A stretch of DNA of 47,362 nucleotides from an uncultured Collinsella sp. (GTDB lineage: Bacteria > Actinomycetota > Coriobacteriia > Coriobacteriales > Coriobacteriaceae). Where the stretch lies: the NCBI GenBank assembly GCA_902496115.1, contig CABUZK010000010.1, forward strand, positions 1 to 47,362. Direction: 5' to 3'. The position numbers and the translations under genes are program-made. This document shows positions 42,678 through 47,362 of this stretch, piece after piece; the stretch's first letter is position 1; each line of letters begins with the position of its first letter. Under the pieces are notes generated by a model. That model searched no databases, was not told the origin of the DNA, and worked only from the letters and a program-made list of their open reading frames with translations.

Positions 42678-42696
42678 TCCCAGACCGTGGTACAAT
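42668..42696 (+). promoter_or_regulatory. promoter of tRNA-Lys
   Basis: TTGGGA (42668-42673), 17-base spacer, TACAAT (42691-42696), nine bases upstream of the tRNA. The -35 box lies within the last codons of the aminopeptidase gene. Confidence 0.6.
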
Positions 42697-42705
42697 GCCA
42701 CCCGC

Positions 42706-42781
42706 GGGCCGTTAGCTCAGCTGGCAGAGCAGGGGACTTTTAATCCCAAGGTCCAGGGTTCGAACCCCTGACGGCCCACCA
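42706..42781 (+). tRNA. tRNA-Lys (TTT anticodon), integration site
   Basis: A complete 76-nt cloverleaf with encoded CCA: acceptor GGGCCGT/ACGGCCC, anticodon arm GGGGA-CTTTTAA-TCCCA with anticodon TTT, T-arm CAGGG-TTCGAAC-CCCTG. From the anticodon loop to three bases past CCA it is repeated exactly at 46764-46811, so its 3' part is supplied by an integrated element that restores the gene. Confidence 0.97.
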
Positions 42782-42784
42782 TAG
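42737..42784. other. attL
   Basis: The left copy of the 48-bp direct repeat covers the anticodon loop, T-arm, acceptor 3' strand and CCA of tRNA-Lys plus TAG. Tyrosine recombinases of tRNA-targeting elements cross over within such a segment. Confidence 0.92.
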
Positions 42785-42791
42785 TTTACAC

Positions 42792-42823
42792 AGGTCAGAG
42801 ACGGTGTCGTCTCTGACCTTTTT
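42792..42823 (+). terminator. element-borne replacement terminator for tRNA-Lys
   Basis: AGGTCAGAGACG-GTGT-CGTCTCTGACCT is a perfect 12-bp stem followed by TTTT. It differs from the original tRNA-Lys terminator now displaced beyond attR (46817-46847), so the element carries its own terminator for its host tRNA. Confidence 0.85.
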
Positions 42824-42828
42824 CTTTG

Positions 42829-42860
42829 CGTACCCCGCGAGTACCCAAAACGGTACCCCT
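42829..42860. repeat. GTACCC repeats near the left end
   Basis: GTACCC occurs three times in about 30 bp (starting near 42831, 42843 and 42853), just inside attL. A similar cluster lies near the right end (46624-46655). The pairing of such repeats with both ends fits arm-type binding sites for the integrase. Confidence 0.5.
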
Positions 42861-42864
42861 CAAA

Positions 42865-43149
42865 TCACGTGGATTCCATAATTCTGGTCTGTCCGTAGAG
42901 GGCGTTAACGTCCGGATGGGCGGACGGATAGATCGTTGCCGATGCGTCCGTCCATCCGTCCGAGGGAACTGGAGACGGCTCGGGAAGAGGGCGAGCGTTC
43001 TGCGCGCTTTCGATAGCCGTAGGGGCTCCCTGGGTAGCTCCAGGCTGTCGGAAGGGCGTTGAACGCTCGCTTCGGTGCAATCGCGTGTGCTGCGCAGTTT
43101 CGATGCTCTCGATCGCTTGATGTGCGTTTAAAACATTGCTGCTGCTCAT
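42865..43149 (-). CDS. possible small protein of the element
   Basis: A 94-codon frame (MSSSNVLNAHQAIESIE, then a Pro/Ser-rich tail) lies in the same direction as the xis operon, beyond the iterons. There is no clear ribosome site, only AAAGAT eight bases before the ATG, and no recognisable domain. It may be spurious, but nothing else explains this stretch. Confidence 0.25.
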   Translation of the reverse strand: MSSSNVLNAHQAIESIETAQHTRLHRSERSTPFRQPGATQGAPTAIESAQNARPLPEPSPVPSDGWTDASATIYPSAHPDVNALYGQTRIMEST

Positions 43150-43181
43150 ATATCTTTATATATATCTTTAAAAATAGAAAA
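43150..43181. other. AT-rich stretch beside the iterons
   Basis: A 32-bp run made almost entirely of A and T with TATATATC repeats adjoins the first iteron. In iteron replicons such a stretch is where strands first open. Confidence 0.5.
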
Positions 43182-43364
43182 GTAACGTGACGTTACACTT
43201 GCAGGCTGATTACCAGTGCTAATGAACGTCTGTCGTCTGCATTGAAGGGTAGGTTAAAAGTAACGTGAAGTTACTCCCGAGTAACGTGACGTTACTCTTG
43301 CCTGTAACGTCACGTTACACCTTGAGTAACTTCACGTTACAGATGGGGTGTAACGTGAAGTTAC
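43182..43364. repeat. six-copy palindromic iteron array
   Basis: Six 15-bp sites with half-sites GTAAC and GTTAC lie at 43182, 43260, 43281, 43304, 43326 and 43350. Three are GTAACGTGACGTTAC or its complement and three GTAACGTGAAGTTAC or its complement. Copies two to six are spaced 21-24 bp centre to centre, about two helical turns, so bound dimers would face one side. The flanks GGGTAGGTTAAAAG and CTTTTAAATCTACCC (one extra base and one mismatch) form an outer inverted repeat. This is either the origin of an autonomously replicating form or a strong multi-site operator. Confidence 0.85.
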
Positions 43365-43388
43365 TTTTAAATCTACCCTTTAGATTGC

Positions 43389-43419
43389 AAAAAGCCGCCG
43401 CACTTTCGAGTACGGCGGC
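43389..43419 (-). terminator. terminator of the xis operon
   Basis: On the minus strand GCCGCCG and CGGCGGC (43394-43419) form a stem followed by TTTTT, directly after the wHTH gene. It insulates the iterons from the operon. Confidence 0.8.
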
Positions 43420-43425
43420 TGCTGG

Positions 43426-43923
43426 CTAATCGTTCCATCCCTCGGATCTTGCGGATTCGAGAATCGCGAGATACCGAAGCTGCAGAACTCCATCGACAGA
43501 AACGATTAGGCCGCGATTCATGAGCGCTTTTCGAGCACGGCAAACGCTCGGCCGCTTTGTTCCGAAAAAAGCGGCGAGCTCAGCATCGCTGCTTTTTAAT
43601 CCGGGAACCGAATATTTCCTGCGGCGTCCATAACGCTCCCAGTAGCGTATCTGAAGCAATAGCTCGAGCTCCAGCTGACCGTTGGCCGTTAGATACAGCC
43701 AGCGGTCGGTCTTGTCCGCATCCAAGAGTGCGCGGGCGTTGCGTTCGGCCTTGCTCGCTTCGGCGCAGATTTGTGGCGGTTCAACGCCGCTGAGCTGTGC
43801 GAACCGTTCACGTGTTATAGTGTTTTCAATGCTAATCGCGCCCCTCGTGGTGCTTGGTGCCGCCGGAATCACTACTTCCGACGGCACTTCTTTTTTGGGC
43901 GGGTCGTCACTCACGGCTGTCAT
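43426..43923 (-). CDS. winged-helix DNA-binding protein of the element
   Basis: The 165-residue product has a disordered Pro-rich start, an Arg-rich helical middle (LLLQIRYWERYGRRRKY) and a clear helix-turn-helix (SDAELAAFFGTKRPSVCRARKALMNRGLIV) near residues 115-145. ATG 43923 overlaps the upstream stop (ATGA); the longer frame to 44025 lies inside that gene. Lying between the operon and the iterons, it is the best candidate for the iteron-binding protein, perhaps a replication initiator or regulator. That role is inference. Confidence 0.7.
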   Translation of the reverse strand: MTAVSDDPPKKEVPSEVVIPAAPSTTRGAISIENTITRERFAQLSGVEPPQICAEASKAERNARALLDADKTDRWLYLTANGQLELELLLQIRYWERYGRRRKYSVPGLKSSDAELAAFFGTKRPSVCRARKALMNRGLIVSVDGVLQLRYLAILESARSEGWND

Positions 43924-44345
43924 CTCCGTTTCTTTTTGCCACGCGGGCGGCCTCCGCGGGCGCCGCCTACAATCATTTTTCCGTGACGCACCACCGCGGC
44001 ATTGATTGCTGGCAGCAAAAGCCATTCATCCTCGGTGGCAAAAGCGAGCCCTGCCGCTAACAGCGCGTTGACGTGCTCGGCTGCAACGGTCGACTTGCCT
44101 TGGTTGTCAAACAGCCATTGCGCCAACAGGTCATAATCGAGCGGCAATGCGTGTCCTTTGTACCGTGACGCTAGGGAACATAGCTCCAGCCAGACACCCA
44201 TATCGGCGTATGCCTTGGGGCCTCGGGCGGCGCGGAGACGCCTAAATTCTTCGCTGTTGGATATAGGCATATTGAGTTGCATGGAAGGCAGTTGCACGGA
44301 CCATGCGGCTTTGATTGCTTCTAAATTGGAAATATCGCGCCCCAT
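43920..44345 (-). CDS. small protein of the element, replisome-organiser-like
   Basis: The 141-residue protein has a central segment MGVWLELCSLASRYKGHALPL with downstream hydrophobic helices and GLAFATEDEWLLLP, similar in feel to the N-terminal winged helices of phage and plasmid replisome organisers. It ends in a basic tail GRPRGKKKRR. It starts one base into the excisionase stop (TAATG) and overlaps the next gene, so the three are one operon. I cannot name a family with confidence. Confidence 0.65.
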   Translation of the reverse strand: MGRDISNLEAIKAAWSVQLPSMQLNMPISNSEEFRRLRAARGPKAYADMGVWLELCSLASRYKGHALPLDYDLLAQWLFDNQGKSTVAAEHVNALLAAGLAFATEDEWLLLPAINAAVVRHGKMIVGGARGGRPRGKKKRR

Positions 44346-44578
44346 TACGCCGCACCCTTATCGCGCAGCCCGCAGATCGCGAGCAGGTCATCGCGATTGA
44401 TCTTCCAGCATCGGCCGATCTGGACCCCTCGAATATCGTTGCGCTCGACCATGCGAATCAAGTGCTTGGCACTGATGCCCACGGCGGCTTCGGCGGTCGA
44501 TGGCGTTATTAGCAAAGGTAGCGAACCATACTCTCCGGCACGGAAACGCTCGACGATTGCTTGCTCTGACTTGCGCAT
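44345..44578 (-). CDS. Excisionase-like DNA-binding protein
   Basis: The 77-residue protein carries a MerR-type/HTH_17 winged motif (TPSTAEAAVGISAKHLIRMVERNDIRGVQIGRCWKIN), typical of Xis and related helix-turn-helix proteins. GAAAGGAG lies upstream of ATG 44578. It heads the three-gene operon. Excisionases of integrative elements are normally this size and location. Confidence 0.8.
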   Translation of the reverse strand: MRKSEQAIVERFRAGEYGSLPLLITPSTAEAAVGISAKHLIRMVERNDIRGVQIGRCWKINRDDLLAICGLRDKGAA

Positions 44579-44679
44579 GTTTGGTGCTCCTTTCTAGCCC
44601 GTTCTGGGCTGTTAAGACTGGGCGGCGTTTGCCGCTACAAATAGACTAAATTGGCTATGAACCCCGTGCGCACCTATTT

Positions 44680-44709
44680 GGTGCCAAGCGGTGCCAAATG
44701 GTGACAGGC
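44680..44709. repeat. 10-bp phased direct repeats
   Basis: Three tandem units (GGTGCCAAGC, GGTGCCAAAT, GGTGACAGGC) lie about 100 bp upstream of the excisionase start. One-turn spacing suggests an operator for a helix-turn-helix regulator. Confidence 0.5.
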
Positions 44710-44754
44710 CCTAGCGCGCGGGCATGTTTCCTTTTTGAACCTGTGGTTACGAGG

Positions 44755-44870
44755 ACGGGGGTTTCGCCCCGCGGGGCGCCGGGTTTTAGGGCAGAGCCCT
44801 AGCAAGCGCCGAACCGTAGGTTTCGGCGTGTACGCTACCGGGCAAAACGCAGTTTTGTACGGCAGCGTAC
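44755..44870. other. hairpin-rich noncoding region, candidate oriT
   Basis: Within about 115 bp lie stems GGGG-TTTC-GCCCC, TAGGGC-AGA-GCCCTA (44787-44801), CGCCGAACC-GTA-GGTTTCGGCG (44807-44828) and a long imperfect inverted repeat GTACGCTACCG to CGGCAGCGTAC (44830-44870) with CAAAAC-GCA-GTTTTG nested in its loop. No protein fits. Such stem clusters occur at transfer origins of mobilisable elements, but no relaxase is encoded here, so it would need one in trans. Confidence 0.4.
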
Positions 44871-44956
44871 GACTCTTGCGTATTTCAAAAAACTACCCTT
44901 ACGGCCATTTCGCCCGACTTCGTCTATCCCGCTCCAAACGGTGGGTTTCCGTGCTC

Positions 44957-44990
44957 GGGCCCGCCTTTCGCCTTCGCCGAAAGGCGGGCC
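44957..44990. other. strong hairpin after the small element gene
   Basis: GGCCCGCCTTTCG pairs with CGAAAGGCGGGCC around CCTTCGC, abutting the stop of the minus-strand gene 44991-45200. No T-run follows, so it may be a stability or pausing hairpin. Confidence 0.6.
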
Positions 44991-45200
44991 TTATGAGGGA
45001 TCGTCTAGGGATGCTTTTTCAAGGTTGGCAAGCATCCATCCCATGACCTTGTCCTCATCCAGTTCGAGATAGATTCGACAACCTTCTTCGTCCCTGTTGC
45101 GATAGGGCTTCGAGCGCCTGACAACATAGCCTGCCCTCTCCAACTGGTCTGCCAAGCAGCTGGCCTCAGCGGTTTCGCCGCTTATCCTGAATTCGAGCAT
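44991..45200 (-). CDS. small conserved-type protein of the element
   Basis: The 69-residue protein starts MLEFRISGETAEASCLADQL and contains the motif SKPYRNRDEEGCRIYLELDED. This layout, with an RIxG start, a YxV(R)xSKPYxNR centre and a YLELDED strand, resembles the small DUF3970-type proteins of gut conjugative and mobilisable elements, though I cannot confirm the family. GGAGGTG precedes ATG 45200. Function unknown. Confidence 0.75.
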   Translation of the reverse strand: MLEFRISGETAEASCLADQLERAGYVVRRSKPYRNRDEEGCRIYLELDEDKVMGWMLANLEKASLDDPS

Positions 45201-45275
45201 GGTTCACCTCCGTTTCATTGTCCCAATAGTCCGACTAGTCTTATTAGAAAACAGCTGTCTAGCTGGTCTTTTGTT

Positions 45276-45334
45276 CAAATAAGAGCCGATTTGCGGCTCT
45301 GAAAATAAGCGGTCGGAGCCGATGAACGGCCGCT
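45276..45334 (-). terminator. tandem hairpins after the integrase
   Basis: On the minus strand AGCGGCC...GACCGCT followed by TATTTTC, then AGAGCCG-CAAAT-CGGCTCT followed by TATTTG, lie about 40 bases beyond the integrase stop. Together they should stop readthrough toward the element centre. Confidence 0.65.
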
Positions 45335-45376
45335 GTATTTTCGTGTCAAAAATCGGCACCTGAGGGCCGCAGGGGT

Positions 45377-46603
45377 CTATTCGCCGCTCGCTCGCAGTTC
45401 CAGTATTTCAGCCACGGGCGGTGCCGCCGTCATCGTTGCCGCCACGGCATCCATCGCCGTTCGTTTCGCCTGGGCGTTTACGCCCGTGTAAATGTTGAGC
45501 GTCATGGCGGCGTTGGCATGGCCCAGGAGCGAGGACACGGACTTGATGTCCGTCCCCGCGAGGATCGCTGCGGTAGCGAACGTGTGGCGCAGGTCGTGGA
45601 ACTTGGGCGGCTCGCCCTCCGAGCCCACCAGCCCCAGCTGTCGAACCGTGACGGCCCAGTGACGCGACAGGCGCTCGGGGGCCATGAACTCTCCGTCAGG
45701 ACCGCCCAACACGAACATCGACTGCTCGAACGGCACGCCCGCCTTAAAGCACTCGGCTCGCGCGGCGGTCAGGCGGCGAGTAAGGATCCCCGCGACTTCA
45801 TCGGGCATGGGAATGCTCCTGCGACTCCCGCCGTTCTTGGGTTCTTTCTCGTAATGTCCGTTCTCCCCGAAGCCGATAGATGCCTTGACGTGCAGCATCT
45901 TTTGCTCGAAATCGACGTTGCGCCACCTGAGCGCAAGTAGTTCGCCGCGCCGCATACCCGTGAGCAGCGCGAGGTAGATGCCAACGTTTTCGGGACAATC
46001 TCGGGCGATTGAGAGAAACGTGAGCAGCCGTCCGCGCTCGCGTTCGTCCAGCGCGTTAGGCTCACGGTGACGGGCTTTGGGCACGCGTACGCAGTCCACG
46101 GGGGAGTAGTCGATCACACGGAGCCTGCCGACAGCATCGCGGTATGCGGCCTTGAGCAGCGTCACGCTCTTGCGGATGGTGGACGGCTTATAACCCTCTT
46201 CAACGGCCCAGTTAATCCAGTTCTGAGCTGCGGTTACGTCCAACGAGTCGAATTCGATGCCGCCGATTCTGCGCTCAACAAGTCGCGCGGCACCGCGGTA
46301 GTCGTAGACGGTCGAGGACTCAATTGAGCCGGATGCGCTGAGCATGTCGATATAGCCGTCTAGCAGGTCTTTTACGGTCTTATGTGCCATGCTGCCGAGC
46401 TTGAGCTTCTTCTGCGCAAGATCCTCCATCTCCTCGCGCCATTCCTTCAGCTCGGCCTGAGCTGCACGTTTCGATTTGGCGGCCATGACCTTGCTGACCT
46501 GCCCGTACGTCCCGTCCTGCTTCTTAAACTTCAGGCGTCCGCGCCATCCGCCGTTGCGGTATGGAAGGAGACAGGACGAGGTGTAGTAGCGCTTTGGCTT
46601 CAT
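45377..46603 (-). CDS. int: Tyrosine-family site-specific integrase
   Basis: The 408-residue recombinase has an N-terminal arm-binding domain (WRGRLKFKKQDGTYGQVSK), a SAM-like core-binding domain (KTVKDLLDGYIDML) and a catalytic domain. The active residues are seen as LTGMRRGELLALRW (Arg), FHDLRHTFAT (His and Arg), LGHANAAMTLNIYTG (His and nucleophile Tyr). It should catalyse integration at tRNA-Lys and, with the excisionase, excision. It lies next to attR, about 160 bp away, as is usual for such elements. Confidence 0.96.
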   Translation of the reverse strand: MKPKRYYTSSCLLPYRNGGWRGRLKFKKQDGTYGQVSKVMAAKSKRAAQAELKEWREEMEDLAQKKLKLGSMAHKTVKDLLDGYIDMLSASGSIESSTVYDYRGAARLVERRIGGIEFDSLDVTAAQNWINWAVEEGYKPSTIRKSVTLLKAAYRDAVGRLRVIDYSPVDCVRVPKARHREPNALDERERGRLLTFLSIARDCPENVGIYLALLTGMRRGELLALRWRNVDFEQKMLHVKASIGFGENGHYEKEPKNGGSRRSIPMPDEVAGILTRRLTAARAECFKAGVPFEQSMFVLGGPDGEFMAPERLSRHWAVTVRQLGLVGSEGEPPKFHDLRHTFATAAILAGTDIKSVSSLLGHANAAMTLNIYTGVNAQAKRTAMDAVAATMTAAPPVAEILELRASGE

Positions 46604-46623
46604 CGATACCCCACAATCGCGGT

Positions 46624-46655
46624 GTGTACCCGCTGCGTACCGCGCGGAGTACCCG
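46624..46655. repeat. GTACCC repeats near the right end
   Basis: GTACCC, GTACCG and GTACCC occur within about 30 bp upstream of the integrase gene and about 110 bp from attR, mirroring the cluster inside attL. They are probable integrase arm sites. Confidence 0.5.
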
Positions 46656-46763
46656 TGTTGAATAAACCCGCTCAGGCCGCGCAGTCCGTCTAGTCGAACA
46701 AAACCGCAGGTCAGAGTGGGTGTAAGGTATCACTGCTCAAGAGCTAAAGCAAACGGGATTTCG

Positions 46764-46811
46764 CTTTTAATCCCAAGGTCCAGGGTTCGAACCCCTGACG
46801 GCCCACCATAG
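46764..46811. other. attR
   Basis: The right copy of the 48-bp repeat carries the original tRNA-Lys 3' half but lacks the 5' half, so it is not a functional tRNA. Confidence 0.92.
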
Positions 46812-46816
46812 AAAAG

Positions 46817-46847
46817 AAAGCGATCGACTTCGGTTGGTCGCTTTTTT
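46817..46847 (+). terminator. displaced original tRNA-Lys terminator
   Basis: A 12-bp stem AAAGCGATCGAC-TTCG-GTTGGTCGCTTT with G-T wobbles, closed by a TTCG tetraloop and followed by TTT. It stands just after attR, where the tRNA-Lys transcript ended before insertion. Confidence 0.8.
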
Positions 46848-46858
46848 GTTGCCGCGAC

Positions 46859-46962
46859 ACGGGTTCGAACCCGTCGGGGCGCGGAGCTGAGTAAACGCGT
46901 GAGCGTTTGCCAGCGCAGCGCGCAAGGCGCGAAAGCGCCGCAGCGGTCGCCTGCGAAGCAGG
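46859..46962. repeat. structured multi-hairpin element, copy B
   Basis: Four hairpins follow the terminator in the order seen in copy A: ACGGG-TTCGAA-CCCGT (46859-46874), AAACGC-GTGA-GCGTTT (46893-46908), GGCGC-GAAA-GCGCC (46926-46939) and CCTGC-GAA-GCAGG (46950-46962). The bases of the last two stems differ from copy A while pairing is kept, and the spacers GCAA and GCAGC are retained. Confidence 0.65.
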
Positions 46963-47052
46963 TTGAACCCCTGACGACCCATCATAGAATGGAAAGCGAT
47001 CGACTCCGGTTGATTGCTTTCTTGTTGCCGGTGCACGGGTTCGAACCCGTAT
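46962..47052. repeat. decayed tandem copy of tRNA-Lys 3' end, terminator and T-arm mimic
   Basis: 46962-46987 matches the tRNA-Lys 3' end and attR edge with a one-base deletion and two substitutions. A second terminator-like stem follows (46993-47020), and then CACGGGTTCGAACCCGT (47035-47051). The unit repeats 46785-46874 at a distance of about 177 bp. It is either a scar of earlier integration or an old tandem duplication. Confidence 0.7.
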
Positions 47053-47362
47053 CTATCTATATATAAGAACGCTTGGCGAACAAAACCCGCCTTTTACCGA
47101 TGGGAAACAAATAGCTGATGCCTTTGGAGTAAAGTAGCGCTCCAGAGATGACCGATGTCTCAATACTCATAAAACAGCTGGTCATCGCCAATATCAGAAG
47201 CCAATGCTTCAGTTTTAACCTCAGTGATGCGACTGAGGGACCTATTCATTTGTGAACAAAATATGGAGTGCCAGATTCCCGCCCCCGGGGCCCCTCCGGT
47301 CTGGCAATATATCTCCTTGCCGCGCGGCCCGGTGGGACCGGATCAGCCGCGAGGGCGTGCAC
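47053..47362. other. unassigned right end
   Basis: No open frame with a ribosome site, tRNA or rRNA is visible. An inverted repeat TGCCAGA (47269-47275) and TCTGGCA (47300-47306) encloses a GC-rich loop. A minus-strand frame (stop near 47250) runs off the window edge and could be the end of a gene, but it has no recognisable motif. Confidence 0.4.

Larger units (their letters stand above)
42737..46811. mobile_element. integrative element in tRNA-Lys (about 4.03 kb)
   Basis: The element is bounded by a 48-bp direct repeat that starts at the tRNA-Lys anticodon loop. It encodes a tyrosine integrase at the right end, an excisionase-like protein, two small proteins in an overlapping operon and one small ribosome-site-bearing gene. 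It also holds an iteron array, a hairpin-rich noncoding segment, and GTACCC repeats near both ends. There is no relaxase, transfer gene, phage structural gene or resistance gene. The layout is that of a minimal integrative mobilisable or satellite element. Whether it excises or replicates cannot be told from sequence. Confidence 0.88.

Noticed and set aside
43182..43364. CRISPR array
   Set aside because: Units are short palindromes with 6-9-bp gaps, not 25-40-bp repeats with unique spacers, and no cas gene is near.
44735..45046. 103-codon plus-strand frame in the element
   Set aside because: No ribosome site, covers the hairpin cluster and overlaps a better-supported minus gene; composition is that of a structural DNA region.
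46767..47036. 89-codon minus-strand frame containing GSNPCRG and WAVRGSNPGPWD
   Set aside because: This is the familiar false translation of tRNA T-arm and attachment-site DNA.

Overview
The window looks like the replication-origin region of a high-GC actinobacterium of class Coriobacteriia, most likely Collinsella or a close relative. The assignment rests on the order of the origin genes, on a DUF721/DciA gene after recF, on a rpmH-rnpA-yidD-yidC-jag-rsmG-parA-parB run on the other side of the origin, and on recurrent TACAAT-type -10 elements. It is inferred from gene content, because no rRNA lies in the window.

Left arm (1-11.4 kb, minus strand): tRNA-Ile, a 190-bp palindromic repeat, gyrA, gyrB, a DUF721 gene, recF, dnaN, dnaA and a histidine-kinase-like ATPase with a C-terminal winged helix that sits between the origin and dnaA. 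DnaA-box-like sequences occur both upstream of this gene (about 11.4-11.6 kb) and between dnaA and dnaN (about 8.1-8.3 kb), sharing an exact 13-mer. Right of the origin (11.7-16.8 kb, plus strand) are rpmH, rnpA, yidD, yidC, jag, rsmG, three parS sites, parA, parB and a small membrane-protein gene. The rsmG-parA-parB stretch is visibly more AT-rich than its surroundings.

Middle (17-31 kb): rlmN (minus), ddl overlapping an exonuclease-helicase of the DinG type, a convergent pair of WYL-domain regulators (PafBC-like arrangement), a very large M28-peptidase-like membrane protein with a roughly 650-residue acidic insertion and damaged metal ligands, a small membrane protein, and an LPATG-anchored thioester/CnaB adhesin.

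Right part (31-42.8 kb, plus strand): tRNA-Gly(CCC) followed by a structured repeat, purB, a solute-binding lipoprotein overlapping a membrane GGDEF diguanylate cyclase, a TSCPD protein overlapping a Tat lipoprotein, an OmpR-type two-component system, purC, a small membrane protein, an M29 aminopeptidase and tRNA-Lys(TTT).

The tRNA-Lys 3' half is the attachment site of a compact integrated element (about 4.03 kb between 48-bp direct repeats at 42737-42784 and 46764-46811). It holds a tyrosine integrase, an excisionase-like gene, two small genes overlapping with it as an operon, a six-copy palindromic iteron array beside an AT-rich stretch, a noncoding hairpin-rich segment that could be an oriT, and arm-site-like GTACCC repeats near both ends. 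No relaxase or recognisable cargo is present. Beyond the right attachment site lie the displaced tRNA-Lys terminator, a second copy of the structured repeat seen after tRNA-Gly with compensating changes in its stems, a decayed copy of the tRNA-Lys 3' end with its own terminator, and about 300 bp that I cannot assign.
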